Numbered from the stretch's first letter, positions 39,196 to 48,827 are shown. The stretch is DNA of 64,000 nucleotides from Betaproteobacteria bacterium (GCA_027492485.1 JAPUER010000016.1:139388-203387); one strand, 5' to 3'. A program made the numbers and translations. Notes: generated by a model not told the origin, from the sequence alone.

Positions 39196-39651
39196 ATGAA
39201 AACCCCCAAAGCTGTCCCGATCGTACTGCGCCATCGTGCCGGATGCGCCGAAGTTCTGGTGTTCACTCACCCGCAGGCCGGAACACAAATCGTCAAGGGA
39301 ACCATTGAACCGGGCGAATCCGTTTCGCAGGCTTGTTTGCGTGAGCTGGCCGAGGAGTCGGGCGTGAGCGGCACGGCGTACGTGCGCGATCTTGGTACCT
39401 GGGAACAATGCCCGCGTGGCCAAGTCTGGCACTTTCGGGAAGTGTCGGTTTCAGGCGAACTGCCTGACGCCTGGAGTCATTTCACGCAAGACGGTGGAGG
39501 GCAGGTTTTCACGTTCCGTTGGCACGTGCTTGATCAGCCTGCGCCCACAGACTGCCACCCAACTTTTGTGCGCGCCTTGCGTTTCCTGCACGATCGGCTG
39601 GCGGAGCTTTCACAACACGCAAGTCCTCCGGATGACGCATTGCGAAAGTAA
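39196..39651 (+). CDS. NUDIX hydrolase
   Basis: 151 residues from ATG 39196. The NUDIX box fits the consensus exactly: G-T-I-E-P-G-E, seven residues, then R-E-L-A-E-E-S-G (about residues 36-57). It binds Mg2+ and hydrolyses a nucleoside diphosphate linked to another group. Substrate is not evident. It follows rimO by 22 bases and may be co-transcribed. The convergent ModA-like gene starts its 3' end 30 bases later. Confidence 0.88.
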   Translation: MKTPKAVPIVLRHRAGCAEVLVFTHPQAGTQIVKGTIEPGESVSQACLRELAEESGVSGTAYVRDLGTWEQCPRGQVWHFREVSVSGELPDAWSHFTQDGGGQVFTFRWHVLDQPAPTDCHPTFVRALRFLHDRLAELSQHASPPDDALRK

Positions 39652-39681
39652 CCGGTCGGCTAGCGCCGCCGGGAGCCGGCA

Positions 39682-40485
39682 TCACGGCCCCTCCATCCCC
39701 TTCTCCCGCAACACCTCCCGCGTCTTCGCGTTGGCGAGCGTGGACAGCAGCGCCCGTGCTGTGTCCGCATCGCGTGCAGCGCTGCCAATGGCACCGGCGT
39801 AGACGGTGTAGTTCTGGATTTCGGCCGGGATCGGGCCGACCAACTGCGCGCCGGGGACGGCGAGGATTTCGCTGATCTGGTGGATGGCGAGGTCGGCCTG
39901 ATCGTTGATCAGCCGCTGCGCGACGAGCCCGCCGGGCACCAGCACCGCTTTCGGCTTGATGCGGTCGGCGATGCCGGCCTTCTCGAACCATTGCGCGAGG
40001 TAGATGCCGCTGGAGCCGCCGGCCGCCGGATCGATGTACGCCACCGCGCGGGCGGCGAGTAGGGCATTCTTGAGGGCGTCGACGGTGCCGATGTCCGGCA
40101 GCGGCGCACCGCGCTTGACCGCCACGCCGATCGCCACCTTCGCGAGCCGCTGCACGCTGGCGCCGACGACCTTGCCGTCCTTCGCCAGCGGCTCCAGCGC
40201 GCCGGGCGTCAGCACCACCAGATCGAACGCTTCGCCGCCGTTGATGCGCTTCACCAGCGCGCCGGCGGTGTCGTTGTCGACCGTGACTTTGTGGCCCGTC
40301 TGCTTCTCGAAGTCGGCGACGACCGCGCTGACCACGGGCTTGAACGCGCCGGCGGTGAGCACCCTGATCTCGGCGCCAATGGCGGGCGTCGCGGCCGACG
40401 ACAGCATCAGCGCGCCGGCCACGCCGGCCACGATATGGGCAAGCCTCGCGCCGCTGCCGGCACACATTGGGGACCACGTCAACAT
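39682..40485 (-). CDS. ModA-like periplasmic binding protein (orphan)
   Basis: 267 residues from the ATG at 40485, chosen because GGAG lies seven bases upstream; the open frame extends to 40632 only through repeat copy 2. Signal peptide follows (hydrophobic A-H-I-V-A-G-V-A-G-A-L-M-L-S-S-A). The mature start E-I-R-V-L-T-A-G-A-F-K-P-V and the block V-D-N-D-T-A-G-A-L-V-K-R-I, then D-P-A-A-G-G-S-S-G-I-Y, are those of the ABC molybdate-type binding fold. No modB or modC is adjacent. Ligand could be molybdate, tungstate or an organic anion. Confidence 0.75.
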   Translation of the reverse strand: MLTWSPMCAGSGARLAHIVAGVAGALMLSSAATPAIGAEIRVLTAGAFKPVVSAVVADFEKQTGHKVTVDNDTAGALVKRINGGEAFDLVVLTPGALEPLAKDGKVVGASVQRLAKVAIGVAVKRGAPLPDIGTVDALKNALLAARAVAYIDPAAGGSSGIYLAQWFEKAGIADRIKPKAVLVPGGLVAQRLINDQADLAIHQISEILAVPGAQLVGPIPAEIQNYTVYAGAIGSAARDADTARALLSTLANAKTREVLREKGMEGP

Positions 40486-40578
40486 CGTCATTCTCCGCAG
40501 GGGTGCGCCGACAAAATCGCTGCCGGCGGCCACAGGCGAAGTGTCCATGAAAACGGCGTCGCCGATTTCATGGCATAC

Positions 40579-40693
40579 AGCTTTTTGCTGAAACCCGCAT
40601 TTGAATTGGGCAAAGCGCGAATATTTATTCAAAGTCGACTTATAGAAAATACAAGCGTACGCCCATACACAATGGGCATATCACGTCAAAGCT
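40579..40693. repeat. GTCGAC-centred palindromic repeat, copy 2
   Basis: 115 bp. The left end AGCTTTTTGCTGAAACCC aligns with copy 1 almost without gaps, and GTCGAC sits at 40634-40639. The right end (AGCTTTGACG on the minus strand) contains the stop codon of the minus-strand gene ending at 40686. Confidence 0.85.
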
Positions 40694-41126
40694 GCTTGCC
40701 CTCCGCCGCCCGCGCTTCGCGCTCGAAGCGGTTGTTCCAGTAGTACGCCCCAAGGCTGCGGGCACGCAGCGCCGCGTACAGTCCGGCGCCGACGTAGGCG
40801 AACGGGAACAGCGGCCCCCAGCGCTCGCACTGGCGCACGTGGACGTGCTCGTGGGTGCGGCAGTCGGCGAGGCATTGCGCGTTGCGGGCGACGATGACGT
40901 GGCCGATAGTGGCCGCCGCAAAACCGGTGCCGCCGGTGAGCAGCCGGAACCACGGCCCGTGCAGGAACCACGATAGCGCCGGGCTGCTGATTTCCAGCAC
41001 GCCGTCGACCAGTTGCCAGCGCGCACGCCACAGCGCCAGCGGCAGCAGCGGCAGCGCGCAGAGGCTGACCGGTGCGACCCAGAGCACGGCGGCCAGCGCG
41101 GCAATACGGCGAACGACGGATGACAT
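40686..41126 (-). CDS. Small membrane protein with an H-E-H-V-H-V-R-Q motif
   Basis: 146 residues from the ATG at 41126; a further ATG at 41189 overlaps the ribosome site of the divergent gene and seems less likely. Two or three hydrophobic segments (about residues 5-32 and 67-85 of the short form) precede a cytoplasmic-looking segment with C-R-T-H-E-H-V-H-V-R-Q-C-E-R-W-G-P. This His-rich motif recurs in uncharacterised bacterial membrane proteins; it could bind a metal, but no activity is known. Its last codons K-Q-L-stop lie in repeat copy 2, as do those of galU in copy 5. Confidence 0.6.
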   Translation of the reverse strand: MSSVVRRIAALAAVLWVAPVSLCALPLLPLALWRARWQLVDGVLEISSPALSWFLHGPWFRLLTGGTGFAAATIGHVIVARNAQCLADCRTHEHVHVRQCERWGPLFPFAYVGAGLYAALRARSLGAYYWNNRFEREARAAEGKQL

Positions 41127-41191
41127 GGGCACAAAGTTAACGTAGATTCCGTTTCTGCCGTTAACGCCCACAGCCCCGGAGAAGCTCATTC

Positions 41192-41887
41192 ATGCGGTCC
41201 ATCCTTACGCACTTTCCGGCCTCGCCCGCGGCGTTGCCGGTCGCCGTCGCCGCCTTGGTCGGCGCGCTGGCCGCCAGCGTCGCCCAGGCCGGCACGCTGG
41301 TGACCCAGATTAAGGACAAGAACGGGGCGCCGGTGCCGAACGCGGTCGTCTATGCCGTCCCGGTCGGGGTTGCAGCGCCGGCGGCCGCAGCGAACGCCAC
41401 CGCGATGGTCGAGCAATCCTTCTACAAGTTCGAGCCGTTCGTCAGCGTGGTGCAGACGGGGACGCGCATGCGCTTCCCCAATCGCGATCGTGGCGAGCAT
41501 CACCTCAAGGTGCTGTCCGGGCCGTCGCTGTTCGAGCACAAGGTCTACACCCGCCGGGAGCCCGATCCGGTTTTGCTCGACAAGGCCGGTCAGATCACGC
41601 TGCAATGCCTGATCCACGACTGGATGAATGCGCACATTTACGTTGTCGATTCGCCGTATTTCGGCAAGACGACCAAAGCCGGCTCCGCCGTCGTCGAGAA
41701 CATCCCGGCCGGTGAGTACGACGTGTACGTCACCCACCCGAGCATGCTGGTGCCGGGCCAGATCAGCCCCTCGATGCCGCGGCGGCTGAAGTTCGAGCCC
41801 AGCAACGTGCAGGTGCTCGAAGCCCGGCTCGATCTGGTGCCCAAGGCCGAGCCGTCGCGCCGCACGCCACCGGCCCACTACGAATAG
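41192..41887 (+). CDS. Secreted cupredoxin-like copper protein
   Basis: 231 residues with a signal peptide (about 1-33, ending V-A-Q-A-G). It has the cupredoxin beta-sandwich pattern and the type 1 copper ligand set: His in G-E-H-H-L-K, then C-L-I-H-D-W-M near residue 137 (Cys, His, Met). These residues form the C-x-x-H-x-x-M ligand loop typical of single-domain cupredoxins. It is the family often annotated as methylamine-utilisation-associated. It should carry electrons in the periplasm; the partner is unknown. ATG 41192 has GGAGAAG before it. The next gene, DUF72, begins 15 bases downstream. Confidence 0.75.
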   Translation: MRSILTHFPASPAALPVAVAALVGALAASVAQAGTLVTQIKDKNGAPVPNAVVYAVPVGVAAPAAAANATAMVEQSFYKFEPFVSVVQTGTRMRFPNRDRGEHHLKVLSGPSLFEHKVYTRREPDPVLLDKAGQITLQCLIHDWMNAHIYVVDSPYFGKTTKAGSAVVENIPAGEYDVYVTHPSMLVPGQISPSMPRRLKFEPSNVQVLEARLDLVPKAEPSRRTPPAHYE

Positions 41888-41902
41888 GCGCAGGCCGGAC
41901 CG

Positions 41903-42928
41903 TTGACGGCCGACCAGTTCGACCTGTTTGCCGCGCCGGCGCCGGCCGGGAAGCCGCAGCGGGAGGCGGGCGGCGACGGGGCGGACAAGGTTGCGCCGGC
42001 GCCGTCCGACGAGCGGTTGCGCGCGCTCGGCGCAGCGCTGCCGCCGGGCATTCGCCTTGGCACCTCGTCATGGAGCTTTCCGGGCTGGGCCGGCATGGTC
42101 TACGACGGCGGTCATTCCGACGTCAAGCTGTCGCGTCACGGGCTGCCGGCTTACGCGGCACATCCCTTGCTGCGCACCGTCGGCATCGATCGCACCTTCT
42201 ACGCGCCGATGGCCGAGGCCGATTTCCGCCGCTATGCCAATCAGGTGCGGACGGTGGCGCCGGATTTCCGCTTTCTGGTCAAGGCGCCGATGCTGTTCAC
42301 CGGTCCGCGGCTGCGCAGCGACGACGGCCAGTGGACGGACAATCCGGCGTTTCTCGACGCCGCGCTGGCGACCGCACAATTCGTATTGCCGGCAACGCAG
42401 GGTCTGGCGGAGTGTTGCGGCCCGCTGGTCTTTCAGTTTCCGCCGCTGGGGCCGCGTTTCACCCGGGCGCCGCAGCGCTTCGCCGACGCGCTGGCCGAGT
42501 TCCTGCTGGCCTTGCCGCGGCTGTCGGGCGCTGCGTTCTACGCGGTGGAAGTGCGCGATCCGGCGCTGCTGAGCGATGACTACCTCGCCGCGCTGTGTGC
42601 CGGCGGTGCCACCCATTGCATCGCCATTCACGCCCGGATGCCGCCGGCAGCCGAGCAGGCACGCTTCTGGCGCGAGGCCGGACGGCTGCCGCTGGTGGTG
42701 CGCTGGAGCCTGCATTCGGGCATGAAGTACGAGGAGGCCAAGGAACGCTACGCGCCGTTCAACGCGCTGGTCGACGAGGACCCGGACGGCCGCCAGCAGC
42801 TCGCCGGATTGCTGGCGGAGGCGGTGCGCCGCGAAATTGCAGCCTATTTGATCGCGAACAACAAAGCGGAAGGTTCGGCGCCGCTCACCATACAAAAGCT
42901 CGCCGACCTCGTTGTGCGGCGCAGCTAG
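41903..42928 (+). CDS. DUF72 family protein
   Basis: 341 residues from a TTG start at 41903. The DUF72 barrel signature is clear: L-G-T-S-S-W-S-F-P-G-W-A-G-M-V-Y near residue 52, followed by T-F-Y-A-P and F-L-V-K-A-P, and Y-A-V-E-V-R-D near residue 215. The N-terminal 45 residues are a Pro/Ala-rich extension, so a later start cannot be excluded. Members have a TIM-barrel fold of unknown function. It is preceded by the cupredoxin gene by 15 bases and followed by the Pit accessory gene after 35 bases. Confidence 0.88.
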   Translation: MTADQFDLFAAPAPAGKPQREAGGDGADKVAPAPSDERLRALGAALPPGIRLGTSSWSFPGWAGMVYDGGHSDVKLSRHGLPAYAAHPLLRTVGIDRTFYAPMAEADFRRYANQVRTVAPDFRFLVKAPMLFTGPRLRSDDGQWTDNPAFLDAALATAQFVLPATQGLAECCGPLVFQFPPLGPRFTRAPQRFADALAEFLLALPRLSGAAFYAVEVRDPALLSDDYLAALCAGGATHCIAIHARMPPAAEQARFWREAGRLPLVVRWSLHSGMKYEEAKERYAPFNALVDEDPDGRQQLAGLLAEAVRREIAAYLIANNKAEGSAPLTIQKLADLVVRRS

Positions 42929-42963
42929 AATCCCGGCAACTTGAAAATTTGCAGGGGTCGCGC

Positions 42964-43602
42964 ATGTTTGGTCGCTTCATGCCGCAGGAAGGGCGTTTTT
43001 TTGAACTGTTCAATCTGCACGCCCATGAGATCGTCGAAGGCGGCAAGGAGCTGGTGGCGCTGCTGAACGCGCTGGGCGAGGGGGCGACCGACCTGCGCGA
43101 CCACGCCAATGCAATCGACGCCATCGAAAAGCGCGGCGACACCTACACCCGCGAGGCGATCCAGCTCCTGCACAAGACCTTCATCACGCCGCTCGACCGC
43201 GAAGAAATCCACCGCCTCATCTCCAACATGGACGACGTGCTGGACCTGATGCAGGACGTCGCGGAATCGGTGTCGCTCTACGACATCAAGACGGTGACGC
43301 CGGAGGCCAAGCAACTGGGCGAGATTTGCCTGCAGTGCTGCGAACGGGTGAAGTCGTCGGTGGCGCTGGTGTCGAACATGGACAACGCCACCACCATTCT
43401 CAAGATTTGCGAGGAAATCGACCGCCTCGAATCGGATGCCGACCGCGTGATGCGCAGCGCCATCTCCAAACTGTTTCGCAGCGAGCGCGACGCCGTGCAG
43501 TTGATCAAGCTGAAGGCGATTTACGAATTGCTGGAAACGGTGACCGACCGCTGCGAAGACGTTGCCAATGTGATGCAGGGCATCGTCATCGAGAACGCCT
43601 GA
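42964..43602 (+). CDS. DUF47 (PhoU-like) accessory protein of the phosphate transporter
   Basis: 212 residues from ATG 42964, preceded by GCAGGGG. It is all-helical with repeated acidic motifs (D-A-I-E-K-R-G-D, M-D-D-V-L-D-L-M, E-I-D-R-L-E-S-D-A-D) typical of the PhoU/DUF47 metal-binding bundle. Genes of this family lie next to pit and are thought to control Pit activity. Here pit starts 55 bases downstream, which supports that role. Confidence 0.88.
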   Translation: MFGRFMPQEGRFFELFNLHAHEIVEGGKELVALLNALGEGATDLRDHANAIDAIEKRGDTYTREAIQLLHKTFITPLDREEIHRLISNMDDVLDLMQDVAESVSLYDIKTVTPEAKQLGEICLQCCERVKSSVALVSNMDNATTILKICEEIDRLESDADRVMRSAISKLFRSERDAVQLIKLKAIYELLETVTDRCEDVANVMQGIVIENA

Positions 43603-43657
43603 GTCGTCCGCGTCACCCGCGCCGCCACCGCCAACGCCTCCGGCAGAAAACCTGGTC

Positions 43658-44668
43658 ATGGAACCCACTGCAATCGCCCTCTGGGTCATCGTACTGCTCG
43701 TTGCGCTGGCGCTGGCGTTCGACTTCATGAACGGCTTCCACGATGCCGCCAACGCGATCGCCACCATCGTGTCGACCGGCGTGCTGAAGCCGGGTCAGGC
43801 CGTCATCTGGGCAGCCGTATTCAACTTCCTCGCGCTGTTCATCTTCGGCCTGCATGTGGCCGCCACCATCGGCAAGGGCATGGTCGATCCCGCGGTGGTG
43901 GACTATCACGTCATCTTCGGCGCGCTGGTCGGCGCCATCAGCTGGAACGTCATTACCTGGTACTACGGCATCCCTTCGTCGTCCTCGCATGCGCTGATCG
44001 GCGGCATGATCGGCGCGACGGTCGCCAAGGCGGGCACCGGCGCGTTGGTCGGCGCCGGCATCGGCAAAACGGTGCTGTTCATCGTGCTGTCGCCGGCGAT
44101 GGGCTTCATCCTCGGCGCGCTGATGATGCTGGCGGTGTCGTGGGTTTTCCGGCGGGCGATGCCGGGGCGGGTCGATCGCTGGTTCCGGCGCGGGCAGTTG
44201 TTCTCCTGCGCGCTGTACAGCCTCGGCCACGGCAGCAACGATGCGCAAAAGACGATGGGCATCATCTGGCTGCTGCTGATCATTGCCGGCATGGCGACCA
44301 AAGACCCGAAATCGCTGCCCTACTGGGTGATCATCGGCTGTTATGCCGCCATTTCGCTCGGTACATTGTTCGGCGGCTGGCGCATTGTGAAGACGATGGG
44401 GCAAAAGATCACCAAGCTGAAACCGGTGGGCGGTTTCTGCGCCGAAACCGGTGGCGCGATTACGCTGTTCATCGCATCGTCGTTCGGCATTCCGGTATCG
44501 ACCACACACACCATCACCGGCGCCATCGTCGGCGTCGGCGCGGCGCGCAAGTTCTCGGCGGTGCGCTGGGGCATCGCCGGCAGTATCGTCTGGGCCTGGG
44601 TGTTCACCATTCCGGCGTCTGCCTTCATCGCCGCGCTGGCGTGGTGGTTCGGCAAGCAGTTTTTCTAG
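43658..44668 (+). CDS. pit: Low-affinity inorganic phosphate transporter Pit
   Basis: 336 residues with about ten membrane helices. The family marker F-D-F-M-N-G-F-H-D-A-A-N-A-I-A-T is at residues about 21-36, and the matching C-terminal repeat G-S-N-D-A-Q-K and P-V-S-T-T-H-T are present. It imports metal-phosphate in symport with protons. It is short compared with the approximately 500 residues of E. coli PitA, but this is the usual length of the PHO4-type betaproteobacterial form. It is co-transcribed with the DUF47 gene. Confidence 0.92.
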   Translation: MEPTAIALWVIVLLVALALAFDFMNGFHDAANAIATIVSTGVLKPGQAVIWAAVFNFLALFIFGLHVAATIGKGMVDPAVVDYHVIFGALVGAISWNVITWYYGIPSSSSHALIGGMIGATVAKAGTGALVGAGIGKTVLFIVLSPAMGFILGALMMLAVSWVFRRAMPGRVDRWFRRGQLFSCALYSLGHGSNDAQKTMGIIWLLLIIAGMATKDPKSLPYWVIIGCYAAISLGTLFGGWRIVKTMGQKITKLKPVGGFCAETGGAITLFIASSFGIPVSTTHTITGAIVGVGAARKFSAVRWGIAGSIVWAWVFTIPASAFIAALAWWFGKQFF

Positions 44669-44699
44669 GCCCCCGGTAGTGGACGCACCGCCGGTCGCG

Positions 44700-45791
44700 A
44701 TGTCACGCCACTGGCGCTGGCTGTTTGCATCGATTCCGCTGGCGCTCGTGCTTGCCGTGCTCGCCGCATGGTGGGTGCCCGACATCGCGTTTTTCGAAGC
44801 CTGGCCGGCGTTTAATGTGTTGTTCTTCCTGCTCGGTCTGGCCATCGTTCCGGTGTTTTCACCGAATGCGAGTCTGGCGCGAAAACTGATCCACATCACC
44901 GTGCTGGCACCGATTGCCGCCGTGTTCATCGCGCTGTTGATCGGTGCCGCGCTTGACCGCTACTACGGCAACGATCTGCGCCAGACCTTCTATCTCCGCT
45001 TTCAGGCAACGCTGATCGCCGGCTTGTCGGCCGGCCTGCTGTACGCGGCGGTGGTCGGCGCGATCGTCTACCTGCGGGCGCAGCAGATTGCCGCCGCCAA
45101 CCGGCGCCTGTCGTCGGAGAAGCAGGCCAGCGAGGTGCAGCGCCAGTTGACCGAAACGCGGCTGCGCCTGCTGCAGGCGCAGATCGAGCCGCATTTTCTG
45201 TTCAACACACTGGCCTCGGCCCAGCAGCTGGCGCAAAAGGGGGCGCCGGACGCGGCGCGCCTGATCGGCCACCTGGTGCGTTTTCTGCGCATCTCGATTC
45301 CGTCGATGCGCGACGACAAGGGCGCGTTGAAGCGCGAGTTCGAGCAGGTTGGCGCCTATCTGGCCATCATGCAGACGCGGATGGGTGAGCGCCTGCAGTA
45401 CTCGGTCGTTGCCGATCCCGCAACCGAGCAGTTTCCCCTGCCGCCGGCACTGGTGATGACGCTGGTGGAGAATGCCATCAAGCATGGCATCGAGCCTGCG
45501 GCAGATGGCGGTCGTGTGGACGTGCGGGCGGCCATCGAGGGCGCACAACTGGTGGTCAGCGTGGCCGACACCGGCGTCGGCCTGTTGCCGGAAAAACGCG
45601 ATGCCACGGAAACGGGCAGCGGGCTCGGTCTCTCCAACATCGCGCAACGCTTGCAGGCGATCTACGGCGACGCGGCGCGGCTTCACCTGACGCAAAATGC
45701 GGCGCAGGGCTGCCTTGCGACGCTGTCGCTGCCGCGCGCCGCTACCGGCGACGGGACTGCATCGCCGGCATCTACCAATCTCCCTGCCTGA
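44700..45791 (+). CDS. LytS/AlgZ-type sensor histidine kinase
   Basis: 363 residues from ATG 44700; a GTG at 44679 would add seven residues. Four or so membrane helices occupy residues 1-130. A short coiled coil leads to the phosphoacceptor in Q-I-E-P-H-F-L-F-N-T (His165), the hallmark of the His-kinase PF06580 type. The catalytic domain follows with V-E-N-A-I-K-H-G and G-S-G-L-G-L-S-N-I. It should phosphorylate the LytTR regulator encoded 16 bases downstream. The signal is unknown. Confidence 0.9.
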   Translation: MSRHWRWLFASIPLALVLAVLAAWWVPDIAFFEAWPAFNVLFFLLGLAIVPVFSPNASLARKLIHITVLAPIAAVFIALLIGAALDRYYGNDLRQTFYLRFQATLIAGLSAGLLYAAVVGAIVYLRAQQIAAANRRLSSEKQASEVQRQLTETRLRLLQAQIEPHFLFNTLASAQQLAQKGAPDAARLIGHLVRFLRISIPSMRDDKGALKREFEQVGAYLAIMQTRMGERLQYSVVADPATEQFPLPPALVMTLVENAIKHGIEPAADGGRVDVRAAIEGAQLVVSVADTGVGLLPEKRDATETGSGLGLSNIAQRLQAIYGDAARLHLTQNAAQGCLATLSLPRAATGDGTASPASTNLPA

Positions 45792-45807
45792 CGGGTATTG
45801 TGCATTC

Positions 45808-46560
45808 ATGGATCCGATCCGCTGTCTGTTTGCCGACGATGAACCGCTGATGCGCGATCGCATGCGCGAGCTGCTCGCCGCGCATGGCAGTGACTTCGAA
45901 CTGGTCGCCGAAGCCAGCAACGGCGCCGATGCGCTGGAGAAGTTCGAGGCCACGCAGCCGGACGTTTGTTTTCTCGATATCCGCATGCCGGTGCGCTCCG
46001 GGCTCGAAGTGGCGGCGGAGATTGGCGACCGCGCCCGCATCGTGTTCTGCACCGCATACGATCAGTTTGCCATCGAGGCATTCGAGCGCGGTGCCGTCGA
46101 CTACCTGCTGAAACCGATCGAGGAGGAGCGGCTTGCGGTGACGCTCGAACGGCTGCGCAAGGGGATCGACATCCCGCCCGACGACGTTACGCCGGTCATT
46201 CACCTGCTCAACAGCCAGACGCCGCGCACGACACCGCGGCTGAAATGGATCAAGGCGCTGGTCGGCCACGACGTGAAGATGTTCCCGGTCGACGACGTGA
46301 TCTTCTTCCAGTCCGACACCAAGTACACGCGTGTGGTCACCGAAAGCGAGGACGTGCTGATCCGCACTTCGCTGCGCGAGCTGCTCGACGGCCTCGATCC
46401 GGAGATCTTCTGGCAGGTGCATCGCAGTGCGATTGTGAACGTGAACCGGATCAACCGCATCACCCGCGACGGTGTTGAGAAGCACTCGCTGGTGCTGCGC
46501 GGCAGCCCGGAAAAAATTGCCGTCAGCCGTCACTTCTTTTATCTCTTCAAGCAGATGTGA
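45808..46560 (+). CDS. LytTR-family response regulator
   Basis: 250 residues from ATG 45808. The receiver domain (1-120) has the acidic pair D-D-E near residue 10 and phosphoacceptor Asp57 in F-L-D-I-R-M-P, with Lys in L-L-K-P. A LytTR DNA-binding domain spans about 145-245 (D-V-I-F-F-Q-S-D-T-K-Y-T, W-Q-V-H-R-S-A-I-V-N-V). It pairs with the upstream kinase. Targets may include genes with extended direct repeats, but none was recognised here. Confidence 0.92.
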   Translation: MDPIRCLFADDEPLMRDRMRELLAAHGSDFELVAEASNGADALEKFEATQPDVCFLDIRMPVRSGLEVAAEIGDRARIVFCTAYDQFAIEAFERGAVDYLLKPIEEERLAVTLERLRKGIDIPPDDVTPVIHLLNSQTPRTTPRLKWIKALVGHDVKMFPVDDVIFFQSDTKYTRVVTESEDVLIRTSLRELLDGLDPEIFWQVHRSAIVNVNRINRITRDGVEKHSLVLRGSPEKIAVSRHFFYLFKQM

Positions 46561-46657
46561 TGCGCTGTCTGTCGCCGACGTCGTCACCGGTCCCCGGCGC
46601 TCGTCGTTCGTCGCAAACCGGTTCCCGGCGCGGTCGCGGCACTGCACACTGGCTGCC

Positions 46658-48781
46658 ATGACAAGCGGTATCGGTGGGCCAGCGGGGGGCGGCAGTACGA
46701 ACGGGGCAGGCGCTGGCGTGGCTGGACGCCTGTGGCCGTTGCTGCTGGCGCTTGCCGTGGCGACGGCGAGCCCGCCCGTTGCCGCGCAGTCGTCATCGTC
46801 GGCCACCACCCCGGCCGCCTTGCCGGCACTTGCCACGCCACCGCAGTCGGCCACAGCTCCGCTGCCACACACGGCGACACCGCCCGCACAGATCGCAGCA
46901 CAGGACTTCTTTCGCCTTCCAGATGTGTTCCGGCCTGGGCTATCGCCTGACGGCAACCATCTTGCCTTCCTCGCCCGCGCGGGCAGCCGCCTCGGTCTGG
47001 CCGTCATCGACGTCGACAAGCGCACCTCGCGGATGGTGGCAACGCTGCCCGACACCGACATCGTCGAGTACCACTGGGTCAATTCAAAGCGCTTGGTGTT
47101 TGTCAGCGGCAATGTGTTCGATCCGGTCGGGACGGCCAACCCCTGGCGTACCGGCGGCTTGTTCGCGGTGGATCGCGACGGCAGCGAGGCGAAGCGCCTG
47201 GCGCTGCCGATGGGTGAGGGCGGTGCCATCATCGTGCGGCCGCGATACACGCGGGTGATGGCGACACTCGCCGACGGCAGCGACGACGTCATCGTCGCCA
47301 GCAACGAGCGCAATTTCGACGCCAGCGATGTCTATCGCCTGAACACGCGCACGGCGCGCAAGAAACTGTTGAGTTTCGACAACCCCGGCGACGTGGTGCA
47401 ATGGGCACTCGATCGCGACGGCGTTCCACGCGGCGCGCTGTCGAGCAAGGGGCCAGTGAATCGCGTCTTTTATCGACGCGACGACAAGTCGCCGTGGATC
47501 AAATGGAGCGAGGCGGATTTCCGCGAGCCGGCAAGCTGGCCGCATTCCATAGGCTACGACGGCAGTATCGTCGGCTTTGGCCTCAAGGACCGCAGTGCCG
47601 CGACGCTTGCCAGCTCGCGGCTGACCGCCGCGCTGCTCCGTTTCGACGATCGCGGACAGACGCAAGCCGTGCTCGCGCATCGCGACGAATACGATCTGAT
47701 GTACCCGGTGTATGACCCGGTGGCGAAAAAACTGGCCGGCGTCGGCTATCGCGGCGAACGGCAGGCGATCGCCTGGTTTGACGAGCGCTGGGCGGCCTTG
47801 CAGCGGCAGTTCGACCAGCAGTTGCCGAACGCGGTGAACTGGTTCGTGCCGCCGGAGCAGGGCCGGCGCATGCTGGTCTACTCGTTCTCCGACCGCCTGC
47901 CGGGCACGGTGTATCTGTTCGACTTCCAGACCAGCAAGCTGGAGTATCTGATCGACGCCCGGCCGTGGATCAAACCGGCGCTGATGGCGGAATCGCGCAT
48001 CGTCAAGTTTGCGGCCCGCGATGACTTGCCGCTCACCGCCTTGCTGACGTTGCCGCGTAACCTGCCTGCAAAGAATCTGCCGCTGGTGGTGATTGTGCAC
48101 GGCGGCCCGTGGGTGCCGGGTTACGCATGGCAATGGGATGCCGAGGCGCAGTTTCTTGCGTCACGCGGCTATGCCGTAATCCAGCCAAACTTTCGCGGCA
48201 CCGCCGGCCTCGGCGCGAAGCATCTGCTGGCGAGCTTCAAGCAGTGGGGGCTTGCGATGCAGGACGACATCACCGATACCGCGCAGTGGGCGGTGAAGCA
48301 GGGCATCGCCGACGCAAGGCGCATGTGCATCTATGGCGCAAGCTACGGCGGCTATGCGGCGATGCAGGCGCTGGTGCGCACACCCGATCAGTTCCAGTGC
48401 GCCATCGACTACGTCGGTGTGACCGACCTGCAACTGTTCCATTCGGTCACCTGGTCGGACGCCAGCGACAGCGACTTCATGCGTTACCTGTTTCCGTTGA
48501 TGGTGGGCGACCCCGAGCGCGACGTGGCCCAACTGCGCGCGACCTCACCGGCACAGAATGCCGAGCGCATCACCAAGCCGGTGCTGATGGCGTATGGCGG
48601 CGAAGACCGTCGGGTGCCGCTGATTCACGGCGAAAAGATGCGCGACGCGATGGAGCGGCTGGGCAAACCGGTCGAATGGATGGTGCGCGCCGACGAAGGT
48701 CACGGCTACGCCAAGCTGGAAAACCGCGTCGAGTTTTACGCGCGGATGGAGGCCCTGCTGAAGCGCACCATCGGCCGCTAA
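46658..48781 (+). CDS. S9-family secreted prolyl oligopeptidase-like peptidase
   Basis: 707 residues from ATG 46658. A Gly-rich N-terminus precedes the signal helix (about residues 24-44), then a Pro/Thr-rich linker. A beta-propeller region (L-S-P-D-G-N-H-L-A-F-L) leads to the alpha/beta hydrolase domain. The triad is Ser562 in Y-G-A-S-Y-G-G, Asp650 in Y-G-G-E-D-R-R-V-P and His682 in D-E-G-H-G-Y. It should cleave short peptides in the periplasm or outside. It stands after the two-component pair but with a 97-base gap, so regulation by that pair is only a guess. Confidence 0.88.
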   Translation: MTSGIGGPAGGGSTNGAGAGVAGRLWPLLLALAVATASPPVAAQSSSSATTPAALPALATPPQSATAPLPHTATPPAQIAAQDFFRLPDVFRPGLSPDGNHLAFLARAGSRLGLAVIDVDKRTSRMVATLPDTDIVEYHWVNSKRLVFVSGNVFDPVGTANPWRTGGLFAVDRDGSEAKRLALPMGEGGAIIVRPRYTRVMATLADGSDDVIVASNERNFDASDVYRLNTRTARKKLLSFDNPGDVVQWALDRDGVPRGALSSKGPVNRVFYRRDDKSPWIKWSEADFREPASWPHSIGYDGSIVGFGLKDRSAATLASSRLTAALLRFDDRGQTQAVLAHRDEYDLMYPVYDPVAKKLAGVGYRGERQAIAWFDERWAALQRQFDQQLPNAVNWFVPPEQGRRMLVYSFSDRLPGTVYLFDFQTSKLEYLIDARPWIKPALMAESRIVKFAARDDLPLTALLTLPRNLPAKNLPLVVIVHGGPWVPGYAWQWDAEAQFLASRGYAVIQPNFRGTAGLGAKHLLASFKQWGLAMQDDITDTAQWAVKQGIADARRMCIYGASYGGYAAMQALVRTPDQFQCAIDYVGVTDLQLFHSVTWSDASDSDFMRYLFPLMVGDPERDVAQLRATSPAQNAERITKPVLMAYGGEDRRVPLIHGEKMRDAMERLGKPVEWMVRADEGHGYAKLENRVEFYARMEALLKRTIGR

Positions 48782-48827
48782 GCGCTGCTGCGGCCGGCGC
48801 CGTGGGGGCGCGGCGATCGCGATGCAA